Assembly (NCBI RefSeq): GCF_000286955.2
Contig: NZ_AJYK02000034.1
Span: forward strand, 444 to 63,616
Direction: 5' to 3'
DNA length: 63,173 bases
Origin: Vibrio rumoiensis 1S-45
Lineage (GTDB): Bacteria > Pseudomonadota > Gammaproteobacteria > Enterobacterales > Vibrionaceae
Shown: positions 11,343 through 20,843 of the stretch, piece after piece
Numbering within the stretch: position 1 is the first letter of the stretch
Layout of the letters: every line of letters begins with the position of its first letter
Notes under the pieces: generated by a model
Databases searched by the model: none
Seen by the model: only the letters and a program-made list of their open reading frames with translations
Told to the model about the DNA's origin: nothing
Program-made: the position numbers and the translations under genes

Positions 11343-13028
11343 ATGAAACATTTTGTATTAAAAACATCAACAGTAGCTATTGCTCTGGCATCCATCGTGG
11401 CATGTACTTCTCAGACGGACACGACAGCGCAACACGAGTGGCAAACCGATAAAATATACAAATTAACAGTCCTTCACACCAATGATAACCATGGTCGCTT
11501 TTGGCATAACAACGATGGCGAATATGGTATGGCCGCACGTAAAACCTTGGTTGATAGCATTCGTCAGCAAGTGATGGCGGAAGGGGGAAGCGTTTTACTT
11601 TTCTCTGGTGGTGATATTAACACTGGTGTGCCTGAATCGGATCTACAAGATGCTGAGCCTGATTTCAAAGGAATGAACAAAATTGGATACGATGCGATGG
11701 CAGTCGGTAACCATGAATTTGATAACCCACTTTCAGTTTTAATGAAGCAGCGTGATTGGGTTAATTTCCCAATGCTATCGGCTAATATTTACGATAAGAA
11801 AACTGGGCAGCGTTTGTTTGAACCATATAAGATTTTTGACGAGCAAGGCATCAAAATTGCTGTGATTGGTTTAACTACCGAAGATACCGCCAAAATTGGT
11901 AATCCAGAATACATTGGTGATGTTGAATTCCGCGATCCCAAAGCAGAAGCCAAGAAAGTTATTGCTGATCTAGAAGTAAATGAAAAGCCAGACCTGATTT
12001 TTGCAGTAACGCACATGGGCCATTACGATAATGGCAACAGAGGTGTGAATGCGCCAGGTGACGTAACACTTGCGCGTTATCTACCTGCGGGTGAACTAAA
12101 TATGATCATTGGTGGTCATTCGCAAGAACCCGTATGTATGGAAAATGCAGATTACACCGAAAATAATCAGCGCAAAGAAGATTACAAGCCAGGTCAAAAA
12201 TGTATCCCAGATCAACAAAATGGCACTTGGATTGTTCAAGCCCATGAGTGGGGTAAGTATGTTGGTCGCGCTGATTTTGAATTTCAAAATGGCCAGCTCA
12301 ACATGGTGAGCTACAACTTGATCCCTGTGAACTTGAAAGAAAAAGTGATGGTCAATGGTGAGAAGACCAAAATTTTTGTGCAGAAAGAAATCCCTCATGA
12401 TCAAGAATTGAAAGATTTCTTACAACCATACCAAGACAAAGGCCAAGAAAAATTAAGTGTTAAAATTGCTGCATCGGATGGCAAATTGGAAGGTGATCGT
12501 AATGTGGTTCGCTTCAAGCAAACTAACTTAGGACGTTTGATTGGCCTTGCTCACATGGAGCGCGTGAATGCTGATTTTGCAGTGATGAACTCTGGTGGTG
12601 TGCGAGATTCGATTGCTGCAGGAGACATCACTTATAAAGATGTTCTTAAGGTTCAACCATTTGGCAATATTGTTGCTTACATGGATATGAAAGGCAGTGA
12701 TGTTTTAGATTACCTTAATGCAGTCGGTACTAAACCGGTTGACTCTGGTGCTTATGTACAGTTTGCGGGCATCTCAATGATCGTTGCAAACGGCAAAGTG
12801 AATGATGTGAAGATTGCTGGTAAGCCGCTTGATATGAATAAGATGTACCGTTTTTCTATCCCAAGCTTTAATGCAGCTGGTGGCGACGGTTACCCTAAAA
12901 TCAGTGATAAACCAGGCTATGTAAACACCGGTTTTGTTGATGCAGAAGTGTTGAAAGATTACCTAGAAAAGCATAATCCAATTAAAGTTGCAGATTATGA
13001 GCCAAAAGGTGAAATCCAGTATAAGTAA
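11343..13028 (+). CDS. nutA: 5'-nucleotidase / UDP-sugar hydrolase lipoprotein (NutA/UshA family)
   Basis: 561 aa. The signal peptide ends in a lipobox (ASIVAC, Cys21), so this is a lipoprotein as in Vibrio NutA rather than soluble as in E. coli UshA; Thr at +2 predicts outer-membrane sorting. The metallophosphatase motifs HTNDNHGRF (45-53), GNHEFD (about 122-127) and GGHSQEP bind two metals; the C-terminal domain (about 370-550) holds the nucleotide-binding GGVRDSI and the GGDGYP signature. It dephosphorylates extracellular nucleotides for uptake. Single-gene transcript ending in a strong terminator. Confidence 0.95.
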   Translation: MKHFVLKTSTVAIALASIVACTSQTDTTAQHEWQTDKIYKLTVLHTNDNHGRFWHNNDGEYGMAARKTLVDSIRQQVMAEGGSVLLFSGGDINTGVPESDLQDAEPDFKGMNKIGYDAMAVGNHEFDNPLSVLMKQRDWVNFPMLSANIYDKKTGQRLFEPYKIFDEQGIKIAVIGLTTEDTAKIGNPEYIGDVEFRDPKAEAKKVIADLEVNEKPDLIFAVTHMGHYDNGNRGVNAPGDVTLARYLPAGELNMIIGGHSQEPVCMENADYTENNQRKEDYKPGQKCIPDQQNGTWIVQAHEWGKYVGRADFEFQNGQLNMVSYNLIPVNLKEKVMVNGEKTKIFVQKEIPHDQELKDFLQPYQDKGQEKLSVKIAASDGKLEGDRNVVRFKQTNLGRLIGLAHMERVNADFAVMNSGGVRDSIAAGDITYKDVLKVQPFGNIVAYMDMKGSDVLDYLNAVGTKPVDSGAYVQFAGISMIVANGKVNDVKIAGKPLDMNKMYRFSIPSFNAAGGDGYPKISDKPGYVNTGFVDAEVLKDYLEKHNPIKVADYEPKGEIQYK

Positions 13029-13097
13029 ACGGATGTTAGCCTTAACAAAGGTTAAGTGAATAGAATTATTGAATTCATTTTCACTTTGATCGACTAT

Positions 13098-13126
13098 AAA
13101 GCAGCGCCGTATGGTGCTGCTTTTTT
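13098..13126 (+). terminator. Rho-independent terminator after nutA
   Basis: AAAGCAGCGCC-GTAT-GGTGCTGCTTT hairpin followed by T6. Confidence 0.88.
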
Positions 13127-13157
13127 CTTATCTAAATCATAGTTGTTAGGAACTCAC

Positions 13158-13631
13158 ATGACACCCGCTATTAATCTTGCCAAGAAGAAAAAAATTGTTC
13201 ATACCGTACACCAATACAAACATGATCCAAATGCGGCGAGTTATGGCTTAGAAGCCGCAGAAGCGTTGGGGCAAGATCCTTCGACTGTCTTTAAAACGTT
13301 ATTGTTTTGCTTAAACGGTGAAGCTAAAAACTTAGCCGTCGCCATCATCCCAGTTGAAATGAAACTTAACTTAAAAGCAGCAGCAAAAGCGGCAGGGGCA
13401 AAAAAAGCAGAAATGGCGGATCCAGATATTGCCCAAAAAACGACAGGTTACGTGGTAGGAGGAATTAGCCCTATAGGTCAAAAAAAAGCATTGCCCACCT
13501 TTATTCATCAATCGGCGCAATCGCTTAGCGTGATGTGCGTGTCGGCAGGAAAGCGTGGTTTAGAAATTGAACTTGCGCCACAAGACTTAGCTCAATTAAC
13601 TCGTGCTAATTTTGCCGTGTTATGCCAATAA
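13158..13631 (+). CDS. ybaK: Cys-tRNA(Pro)/Cys-tRNA(Cys) deacylase YbaK
   Basis: 157 aa from the ATG at 13158, which has a TAGGA ribosome-binding site; an in-frame TTG 15 bases upstream is less likely. YbaK hydrolyses cysteine wrongly attached to tRNA-Pro by ProRS. The catalytic Lys46 in VFKTLLF and the GGISPIG loop are present. It is interesting, though probably coincidental, that a tRNA-Cys gene lies 54 bases downstream on the other strand. Confidence 0.94.
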   Translation: MTPAINLAKKKKIVHTVHQYKHDPNAASYGLEAAEALGQDPSTVFKTLLFCLNGEAKNLAVAIIPVEMKLNLKAAAKAAGAKKAEMADPDIAQKTTGYVVGGISPIGQKKALPTFIHQSAQSLSVMCVSAGKRGLEIELAPQDLAQLTRANFAVLCQ

Positions 13632-13685
13632 GTTGGATTAGTTAGGTGCTTAATAAATAGAAAGAGTCACGATAAGAAGAATATA

Positions 13686-13759
13686 TGGAGGCGCCTCCCG
13701 GAGTCGAACCGAGGTCCACGGATTTGCAATCCGCTGCATAGCCACTCTGCCAAGGCGCC
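13686..13759 (-). tRNA. tRNA-Cys (anticodon GCA)
   Basis: The minus strand folds as a full cloverleaf: acceptor GGCGCCT/AGGCGCC, anticodon loop TTGCAAA with GCA, T-loop GGTTCGACTCC, discriminator U and an encoded CCA (13688-13686). It closely matches E. coli cysT. In E. coli the equivalent site after pgsA holds glyW-cysT-leuZ; here I find only the Cys gene between pgsA and ybaK. No clear intrinsic terminator is visible downstream. Confidence 0.97.
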
Positions 13760-13817
13760 TTACCTTGCGGAAGAACTTAACTTTCTTTCGAATGCTGTTC
13801 AGTTCCCCCTGAGTACG

Positions 13818-13870
13818 GATTGGCATTTTACGGATTCCGCAAGTCACGTCAACACTATTTTTTAATTTTT
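13818..13870 (-). promoter_or_regulatory. Promoter of tRNA-Cys with UP-like element
   Basis: Minus strand: -35 TTGACG (13852-13847), 16-base spacer, -10 TAAAAT (13830-13825), then GCC. An A/T-rich tract lies immediately upstream (13853-13870 and beyond). The spacer carries GAATCCG next to the -10, as does the rRNA-type promoter at the left end of the window, so both look like members of one stable-RNA promoter family. The leader to the mature 5' end would be about 60 bases. Confidence 0.7.
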
Positions 13871-14112
13871 AATTCGTTTGGATGCTTTATAGCCAAAAAC
13901 CGTTATATCGGTCAATTTTATAACAAAAATATCCTATATCTTAACTTAAAACCTATGATAACCATGAGTTTTGATGAGATTAAAACCCACAAAATAACAT
14001 TGCTTTTGACTTTATATCGCCAAACTGAAATAAGATGAGTTATAAAAATAGCGAACTGATAACAAAAATCTCTTCACTTCACTATTTCAAGCTTAATCAA
14101 GTTATTAGATAC
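13871..14112. other. A/T-rich gap between the tRNA-Cys promoter and the pgsA terminator
   Basis: About 240 bases without a credible gene. A 72-codon open frame here (13820-14038, plus) overlaps the tRNA promoter and lacks a ribosome-binding site. I see no hairpins or repeats of note. Confidence 0.5.
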
Positions 14113-14140
14113 AAAAAAACCTCACAATTATGTAAGGCTT
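14113..14140 (-). terminator. Rho-independent terminator after pgsA
   Basis: Minus-strand stem CCTTACA/TGTGAGG (one T.G pair) with a 4-base loop, followed by T7. Confidence 0.75.
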
Positions 14141-14163
14141 TCCGTGTAAAAAAACATTAGAGG

Positions 14164-14721
14164 TTATTCATCTTGCTCGGCAAGTAAATCACCTTTTGCT
14201 GCCTTTAAGTATTGATACATAGACCAATAGGTTAACGCTGTTGCTATATATAAAGTGGCAAAGCCAAGCCATACCATCCAGTCATCATAGCGCCAAATCA
14301 ACACCCACAGCGCAAACATTTGTGAAAGTGTTTTCCACTTGCCAATCCACGACACCGCAACACTTGCACGTTTACCAATTTCAGCCATCCACTCTCGCAA
14401 TGCTGAAATAATAATTTCTCGTGCAATCATGGTTGCGGCAGGAATTGTTATCCAAAGCGAATGGTAATGTTCGGTAATTAAAATCAATGCCACCGCCACC
14501 ATCACTTTATCTGCAACAGGATCCAAAAACGCCCCAAAGCGACTTGTTTGTCCAAGCTTACGCGCTAATACACCATCTAGCCAATCGGTGAAACCTGCCA
14601 CCCAAAAAACCATCGCAGCAGCAAAGGGAGCCCAAGCATAAGGCAAATAGAAAACAGCAACGAAAACCGGGATTAGCGCAAGTCGAAGTAAGGTCAAAAT
14701 GTTTGGTATAGTAAATCGCAT
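14164..14721 (-). CDS. pgsA: CDP-diacylglycerol-glycerol-3-phosphate 3-phosphatidyltransferase
   Basis: 185 aa inner-membrane enzyme making phosphatidylglycerol-phosphate, the precursor of phosphatidylglycerol and cardiolipin (a cardiolipin synthase is encoded at 38452). The CDP-alcohol phosphotransferase motif DGx2ARx8Gx3Dx3D is complete at residues 49-71 (DGVLARKLG...LDPVAD). About five or six membrane segments. It follows uvrC by 44 bases in the conserved uvrY-uvrC-pgsA transcript. Confidence 0.97.
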   Translation of the reverse strand: MRFTIPNILTLLRLALIPVFVAVFYLPYAWAPFAAAMVFWVAGFTDWLDGVLARKLGQTSRFGAFLDPVADKVMVAVALILITEHYHSLWITIPAATMIAREIIISALREWMAEIGKRASVAVSWIGKWKTLSQMFALWVLIWRYDDWMVWLGFATLYIATALTYWSMYQYLKAAKGDLLAEQDE

Positions 14722-14765
14722 AATTACGTCTCTGAAGAGTGCGGCTTAATGTTGCGTTAAAACGC

Positions 14766-16613
14766 TTAGGGTTTCAATGCCTCATGAATGATTTCTGCCA
14801 AAGATTTGCTGATACCAGGTACTTTGGCTATTTCTTCTACAGTTGCTCGTTTAAGTTCTTGAATCCCACCCATATATTTTAGCAAGGCTTGGCGTCGTTT
14901 AGGCCCTACTCCTTCAATACCTTCCAATGTACTCGTTCGGCGAGTTTTGCCTCTTTTTGCTCGATGCCCAGCAATTGCATGATTATGGCTTTCGTCTCGA
15001 ATATGTTGAATTAAGTGTAACGCAGGAGCATCACTAGGAAGATTAAACTCCTCCCCTGACACTTTGATTAAAGTTTCTAATCCCGGCTTACGTGTTACAC
15101 CTTTCGCAATACCAATAAGCTCAGGTTGTTTTGGCCAATCTTGCCAATGTTGCTGTATTATTTCATACGCCCTATTCAACTGTCCTTTACCTCCGTCAAT
15201 AAATATGACATCTGGTATTTTTTCTGCGTATTGTTCATCCGTATACTGTTGCTTAGAATATCGACGTTCAAGCACTTGCCCCATTGCCGCGTAATCATCG
15301 CCACCGGTAATGCCTTCAATATTGTAACGGCGATATTCTTGTTTCATCGGGCCTTCTCGGTTGAACACAACACATGATGCAATGGTGCTTTCGCCCATAG
15401 TATGGCTAATATCAAAACATTCCATTCGTTCAATACGAGATATATTCAACTCAACTTCCAACTCTTTAACACGCTGATTGACAGTCATCTTATGACTGAT
15501 TTTTGCAGTTAAAGCACTTCGCGCATTGGTGTTGGCTAATTTTAAATATCGTCCACGCATTCCTCTGGGGCTGACATGAAATGTCACTTTTCTACCCGCC
15601 ATTTGTATTAAGGCTTCTTGCAACGGGCTTTCATCATCAAACAAATCCGCATTATAAGTAATCCTAGACGGAATACTCGAAGCGTCATTGTGACTTAAAT
15701 AATATTGATTTAAGAAACTAGAAAAAACTTCATGATCGTCGGTGTCATTCGGAATTTTAGGAAAATGACTTCGGCTACCTAACACTTTACCTTGGCGAAT
15801 CATTAATAAGTGAATACAGGCTAAGCCATTTTCTTTTGCAAAACCGATCACATCCATATCTTCAGCACTATCATCAGAAACCGATTGCTGTTCTTGAACG
15901 CGACGTATCGATTGTATTTGATCTCGGTATTTGGCCGCTTGTTCAAATTGGAGAGCTTGACTAGCTGCTTCCATTTTATTGATTAAAGCATTTAAAACCT
16001 GATCATCTTTGCCTTGTAAAAACAACCGTACATAATTGACGTTTTCAGCATACTCTTCTTCACTGACCAACCCTTTTACACAAGGGCCAGAACAACGTTC
16101 AATTTGATACATCAAACATGGTCGGGTGCGGTTAGAATACACACTATCTTCACATTGACGCACGGGAATAATCTTTTGCAATAGGTGAAGTGTTTCTCTT
16201 ACTGCCCCGGCATCAGGGTAAGGTCCAAAATACTCGCCTTTTCTTTTCTTGGTACCACGGTGATACGCTAAACGAGGATGTTTATGCTTCGTAACCAGAA
16301 TATAAGGGTAGGATTTATCATCGCGCAATAGCACGTTATATTTTGGGAGATATTGCTTAATGTAATTATGTTCGAGGATTAATGCTTCCGTTTCAGTATG
16401 CGTAACGGTGACATCAATTTTTGCAATATGACTTACCAGTGCTTTTGTTTTTTCGTTATCAAGATTTTTACGAAAATAGCTAGAAAGGCGTTTATTAAGA
16501 TTTTTAGCTTTACCGACATAGATGATATCAGCCTCAGCGTTATACATTCTGTAAACGCCAGGCTGATCAGAAACCGTTAATAAAAAAGAAGCCGAATCAA
16601 ACTCAGTCGACAC
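14766..16613 (-). CDS. uvrC: Excinuclease ABC subunit C
   Basis: 615 aa; makes both incisions in UvrABC nucleotide-excision repair. Domains in order: GIY-YIG nuclease (about 16-95, [22 protein letters not shown]), a Cys cluster (about 150-175), UVR helix-hairpin (about 205-240, binds UvrB), RNase H-like nuclease (about 380-530, with [10 protein letters not shown]), and tandem helix-hairpin-helix at the C-terminus ([22 protein letters not shown]). The start is GTG, placed immediately after the uvrY stop codon with no gap (TAA GTG), so its translation is probably coupled to uvrY. Confidence 0.97.
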   Translation of the reverse strand: MSTEFDSASFLLTVSDQPGVYRMYNAEADIIYVGKAKNLNKRLSSYFRKNLDNEKTKALVSHIAKIDVTVTHTETEALILEHNYIKQYLPKYNVLLRDDKSYPYILVTKHKHPRLAYHRGTKKRKGEYFGPYPDAGAVRETLHLLQKIIPVRQCEDSVYSNRTRPCLMYQIERCSGPCVKGLVSEEEYAENVNYVRLFLQGKDDQVLNALINKMEAASQALQFEQAAKYRDQIQSIRRVQEQQSVSDDSAEDMDVIGFAKENGLACIHLLMIRQGKVLGSRSHFPKIPNDTDDHEVFSSFLNQYYLSHNDASSIPSRITYNADLFDDESPLQEALIQMAGRKVTFHVSPRGMRGRYLKLANTNARSALTAKISHKMTVNQRVKELEVELNISRIERMECFDISHTMGESTIASCVVFNREGPMKQEYRRYNIEGITGGDDYAAMGQVLERRYSKQQYTDEQYAEKIPDVIFIDGGKGQLNRAYEIIQQHWQDWPKQPELIGIAKGVTRKPGLETLIKVSGEEFNLPSDAPALHLIQHIRDESHNHAIAGHRAKRGKTRRTSTLEGIEGVGPKRRQALLKYMGGIQELKRATVEEIAKVPGISKSLAEIIHEALKP

Positions 16614-17258
16614 TTATAGCATCTCTGTGCTGATCATACCGTATCGGATAGCAAGGTGAGTTAATTCTACATCACCGTTAATATCTAATTTACTGAATAA
16701 TCGATAACGGTAGCTATTGACTGTTTTCGGGCTTAAATTTAATTGTTCGGATATGTCTGTGACTTTTTGACCTTTGGTAATCATCATCATGATTTGCAAT
16801 TCACGTTCGGATAGCTCTTTAAATGGGTTATCCGAAGGGGCAGAAAACTGACTTAATGCCATTTGCTGCGCAATCTCTGGTGAAATATATCGCTGGCCAC
16901 TGTGCACCATACGAATTGCATTGACCATTTCATCAGGAGCCGCACCTTTGGTTAAATAACCAGCAGCACCAGCTTGCATGACCTTCGTCGGAAATGGGTT
17001 TTCGGTATGAATAGTTAAAACAATAATTTTAATATCAGGATTAAATCGTAAGATCTTTTTGGTCGCTTCTAAGCCACCAATACCTGGCATATTCATATCC
17101 ATTAAAATAACATCCGCGTAGTTAGCACGGCACCATTTTACAGAATCTTCACCACTGTCAGCTTCCCCTACTACTTTCATTCCACGGACGTCTTCAATAA
17201 TACGTCGAATCCCTGTGCGAACCAGTTCGTGATCATCTACAAGGAAAACATTTATCAC
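16614..17258 (-). CDS. uvrY: Response regulator UvrY/VarA (GacA family)
   Basis: 214 aa. Receiver domain 1-120 with phospho-acceptor Asp54 (LMDMNMPG) and acidic pair Asp8-Asp9; LuxR-type helix-turn-helix about 150-205 (LSERELQIMMMITKGQKVTDISEQ). The Vibrio name is VarA; with the sensor VarS/BarA it activates the Csr small RNAs and so controls quorum sensing, metabolism and virulence through CsrA. The start is GTG with GGAG eight bases upstream. It is the first gene of uvrY-uvrC-pgsA. The csrB-type targets are not in this window. Confidence 0.96.
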   Translation of the reverse strand: MINVFLVDDHELVRTGIRRIIEDVRGMKVVGEADSGEDSVKWCRANYADVILMDMNMPGIGGLEATKKILRFNPDIKIIVLTIHTENPFPTKVMQAGAAGYLTKGAAPDEMVNAIRMVHSGQRYISPEIAQQMALSQFSAPSDNPFKELSERELQIMMMITKGQKVTDISEQLNLSPKTVNSYRYRLFSKLDINGDVELTHLAIRYGMISTEML

Positions 17259-17681
17259 TCTTGTATCTCCACACTTGGATTATCGCTAAACCAACATTGC
17301 TTTATTGCTTGTTGACTACGTTATTCTACCGTAATAACACGACAAAATTTACTGTTATTATCAGGAATTGTGAAATTTTCACAATTATCACCCTGCTATT
17401 CATTGAATGAATTAATTCATAACATACATCATTTGATTATTTTTAAGAATTAATGCGATGAAAATGATGTATGAACCTCAGTATTATTGATGGTTTTAAT
17501 AATTATGCAAGTCCTAAGTCAATATAAACCATGACTTTTTTCTCATTATTTGACTCGCGATTTCAATATGGCCTTCCAGTTTTTCCATTGACTTATTCAA
17601 CTGCCAATCATCTTCTTTGTTGATCTGAACATCCTTTTGTTATCATAGTCTTCAATCTGATTTAGTGGGTAATTTATTGTC
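17259..17681. promoter_or_regulatory. Divergent uvrY / polB control region with several dyads
   Basis: 423 bases without a gene. Three inverted repeats are visible: TAATAACA/TGTTATTA (17332-17360), a near-perfect palindrome AATTGTGAAA-T-TTTCACAATT (17366-17386), and CATACATCATTT/AAATGATGTATG (17423-17434 and 17462-17473). The second resembles a CRP site but has 5 rather than 6 bases between TGTGA and TCACA. No LexA box (CTGT-N8-ACAG) is seen before polB, unlike E. coli. Promoters cannot be assigned with confidence. Confidence 0.5.
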
Positions 17682-20072
17682 ATGAATATTCAAACCGGTT
17701 TTGTATTAACTCGACAAGCCCGTGATCTGACGTCTTACTCTTCACCTTCAAAAACGCTAATTGAGTTATGGGTTAAAACCGATACAAAGCCTGTTCAACT
17801 GCTCATAGAAGGTGAACGTCCGGTTTGCTTTATTGCACAATCAGATTATCAAGTTGCTAGCACGTTATTGCAAAACGCCTCATTTGCAATTGATTTGAAG
17901 CCTGTTGATTTACAGAACTTTGAATCCCAACCCATTGTTGCATGTTACGCCAACACCACAAAAGCATTACAACAAGCCAAAGCATTATTGAATCAAGCCA
18001 GTATCACGACTTTTGAAGATGATATTCGGCTAGCCGATCGTTTTCTTATGGAACGTTTCATTCGTGGCGGCATCCAATTTTTAGGTGATATAACGTCTTA
18101 TCCGCAATACCAAAAAATCACCCATGCAAAATGCAAAGCCGCTGATTTTAAACCTCTGTTTAATGTTGTTTCCTTAGATATTGAGTGCTCTGAAAAAGGC
18201 ATTCTTTATTCTGTTGGATTAGATTCAAAAGATGATAAACGAGTCATCATGGTGGGTTCAAAGCCAGAACCTACCCATGAACCAGGATTTCACATTGATT
18301 GGGTGGAAAATGAGCTTTCATTGCTCAAAGCTCTGATTGATTGGTTTCAACACTATGATCCAGACATCATCATTGGGTGGAACGTCATTGATTTCGATTT
18401 TCGCTTATTAGCAAAACGAGCAGAGTGTTACAAATTACCATTTAAGATCGGCCGTGGCAGTCAGAATTTATACTTCCGGCAATCTAATAACACACAACAA
18501 GGATTTGTATCCATTCCTGGTCGAGTGGTTTTAGATGGCATTGATACTTTAAAAACGGCCACTTATCACTTTAATTCATGGGCGTTAGAATCCGTGTCAC
18601 AAGAATTATTAGGCGAAGGAAAAATCATTCATGACCCTTTTAATCGCATGGATGAAATTAATCGACAGTTTCGAGAAGATAAAATAGCTTTAGCAACATA
18701 CAACTTGCAAGATTGTCGCTTGGTTACGCGTATTTTTGAAAAAACACATTTACTCGAGTTTGCGATTGAACGTTCACGCTTAACCGGTGTTGAATTAGAT
18801 CGCATTGGTGGCTCAGTTGCCGCCTTTAGCAACCTATATTTACCTCAATTACACCGCGCAGGTTATATCGCCCCAAATCTTCACCCAGAGAATTGGTTCG
18901 CCAGCCCTGGTGGCTATGTTATGGACTCTGATCCTGGGCTTTATCACTCGGTCTTAGTGCTGGATTTTAAGTCGCTGTACCCTTCTATCATTCGCACTTT
19001 CCTTATTGACCCTATGGGTTTAGTTGAAGGATTAAAACTCAATATTGGCACCTCAGAAAATCAAGCCGTCGAAGGATTTCGTGGTGGGCAATTTCACCGC
19101 TCTAAACATTTTTTACCGAAAATGATCGAAGATTTATGGGCTGCCCGTGATGTTGCAAAAAAAAATAATGAAGCTGCGTTTTCTCAAGCGATTAAAATCA
19201 TCATGAATTCGTTTTATGGTGTACTCGGATCGTCTGGTTGTCGCTTTTTTGATACCCGCTTAGCCTCTTCTATAACTATGCGTGGGCATGAAATCATGAA
19301 GCAAACCCGTAGGTTGATTGAAGATAAAGGTTATAAAGTAATTTATGGCGACACCGACTCGCTGTTTGTCTCATTAATCGCCCCTCATGCTCCAGAGAAA
19401 GCCAATAAGATTGGGCAATTACTGATCGATGAAATGAACCTTTGGTGGCAGAAACATATTAAAGAAACTTACGGTTTAACTTCAGCCTTAGAACTTGAGT
19501 ATGAAACCCATTATCAACGCTTTTTAATGCCAACAATTCGTGGGTCTGAAACTGGCTCGAAGAAACGCTATTGCGGTCTAATCAATAATGATGGCGTTGA
19601 AGAAATGATATTTAAAGGTCTGGAAAGCGCTCGTACAGACTGGACTCCACTGTCTCATCATTTTCAGCATCATTTATATACCATGATTTTCCATGATGAA
19701 GAGCCCCAAGCTTACATACGCCAATATGTGGAAGATACTTTAAACGGAAAATACGATGCCGATCTTGTTTATCAAAAGCGACTACGTCGTAAGTTAAATG
19801 AATACCAAAAAAACATTCCACCTCAAGTAAGAGCAGCAAGACTTGCCGACGAAAAAAATGCACGTATGGGCAGGCCTCTACAATATCAAAATAAAGGTCG
19901 AATCGAGTATTTATTTACTTTAAATGGACCAGAGCCTAAAGACTACTTAGAAAGTAAAATTGATTATCAACATTACATCGATAAACAAATCAAACCCGTT
20001 GCAGATGCAATTTTGCCATTCATTGGCTTGGATTTTGAATCGATCATTGCTCCACAAATTGGTTTGTTCTAA
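17682..20072 (+). CDS. polB: DNA polymerase II (family B)
   Basis: 796 aa, slightly longer than E. coli Pol II (783). Repair and translesion polymerase. The 3'-5' exonuclease ExoI motif is DIE at 166-168; polymerase motif A DFKSLYPSII starts at Asp428; motif B includes KIIMNSFYGVLGSSGCRF; motif C is GDTDS with Asp557 and Asp559. All catalytic acids are present, so it should be both polymerase and proofreader. It stands alone between the uvrY control region and efpL. SOS control by LexA, known for E. coli polB, has no visible operator here. Confidence 0.97.
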   Translation: MNIQTGFVLTRQARDLTSYSSPSKTLIELWVKTDTKPVQLLIEGERPVCFIAQSDYQVASTLLQNASFAIDLKPVDLQNFESQPIVACYANTTKALQQAKALLNQASITTFEDDIRLADRFLMERFIRGGIQFLGDITSYPQYQKITHAKCKAADFKPLFNVVSLDIECSEKGILYSVGLDSKDDKRVIMVGSKPEPTHEPGFHIDWVENELSLLKALIDWFQHYDPDIIIGWNVIDFDFRLLAKRAECYKLPFKIGRGSQNLYFRQSNNTQQGFVSIPGRVVLDGIDTLKTATYHFNSWALESVSQELLGEGKIIHDPFNRMDEINRQFREDKIALATYNLQDCRLVTRIFEKTHLLEFAIERSRLTGVELDRIGGSVAAFSNLYLPQLHRAGYIAPNLHPENWFASPGGYVMDSDPGLYHSVLVLDFKSLYPSIIRTFLIDPMGLVEGLKLNIGTSENQAVEGFRGGQFHRSKHFLPKMIEDLWAARDVAKKNNEAAFSQAIKIIMNSFYGVLGSSGCRFFDTRLASSITMRGHEIMKQTRRLIEDKGYKVIYGDTDSLFVSLIAPHAPEKANKIGQLLIDEMNLWWQKHIKETYGLTSALELEYETHYQRFLMPTIRGSETGSKKRYCGLINNDGVEEMIFKGLESARTDWTPLSHHFQHHLYTMIFHDEEPQAYIRQYVEDTLNGKYDADLVYQKRLRRKLNEYQKNIPPQVRAARLADEKNARMGRPLQYQNKGRIEYLFTLNGPEPKDYLESKIDYQHYIDKQIKPVADAILPFIGLDFESIIAPQIGLF

Positions 20073-20213
20073 GCTTTCCTTTATTTCATCATTTTCTTTG
20101 TTTATTCGACTAATTATTTTGCGTATTCACTTAAGTTCGTGATATTTTCTCGCAGATATCGATAAACAAAAATAGAGCCTCTGTGCTCCTTGATTAATAT
20201 TCTAGGAAAGATC

Positions 20214-20783
20214 ATGCCAAAAGCTAGTGAAATTAAAAAAAATGCCGTTGTTGAACTCAATGGACGTGTTTTCTCAGTACGTGAAGTGAGCAAATTAACA
20301 CCAAGTGGCCGTGCAGGTGCGAGCCTTTATCGTATGCGTATGTACGATGTAGCAACAGGCGCTAAATCTGATGAAAGCTTTAAAGCGGATGAAATCCTAA
20401 CTTTAGCCGATTTTAGTCGTCATAGCGTGATGTTTTCTTATATTGACGGTGATGAATATATCTTTATGGACAATGAAGATTACACGCCTTACCACTTCAA
20501 CAAAGAAACGATTGCCGATGAAGTGCTATTCTTTAACGAAGATACTCAAGGCTTAAGTGTTGTTATCGTCAATGGTTCTCCTGTTGCGATTGAACTACCA
20601 TCAAGCGTTGAATTAGAAATTGTTGAAACATCACCATCGATTAAAGGCGCTTCCGCAAGTGCTCGCACAAAACCGGCAACATTAACAACTGGCCTTGTGG
20701 TTCAAGTTCCTGAATACATTGCTGGCGGTGAAAAAATCAAAATCAATGTTGTTGAGCGTAAATTCATGAGCCGTGCCGATTAA
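20214..20783 (+). CDS. yeiP: Elongation factor P-like protein EfpL (YeiP)
   Basis: 189 aa from the ATG at 20214, which has AGGA seven bases upstream; an in-frame upstream start would add eight non-conserved residues. Three beta-barrel domains as in EF-P. At the loop tip that contacts the peptidyl-transferase centre it carries Arg33 ([11 protein letters not shown]), the position of the unmodified Arg in E. coli EfpL, rather than the modified Lys of EF-P. EfpL relieves stalling at proline-rich motifs. The C-terminal [25 protein letters not shown] signature is intact. Confidence 0.95.
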   Translation: MPKASEIKKNAVVELNGRVFSVREVSKLTPSGRAGASLYRMRMYDVATGAKSDESFKADEILTLADFSRHSVMFSYIDGDEYIFMDNEDYTPYHFNKETIADEVLFFNEDTQGLSVVIVNGSPVAIELPSSVELEIVETSPSIKGASASARTKPATLTTGLVVQVPEYIAGGEKIKINVVERKFMSRAD

Positions 20784-20843
20784 TCGACATACTTAGCAAC
20801 AGAACAAACCAGCTATAATTCTATAAAGTAAAATAAGGTAACA

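Noticed and set aside
13764..13843. 9-bp inverted repeat CTTGCGGAA/TTCCGCAAG between tRNA-Cys and its promoter
   Set aside because: One arm lies in the -35/-10 spacer and so outside the transcript; it cannot form an RNA hairpin, and no tRNA-Gly remnant could be reconstructed between the arms.
17366..17386. CRP binding site
   Set aside because: The half-sites TGTGA and TCACA are separated by 5 bases, not 6, so I list it as an unknown palindrome instead.
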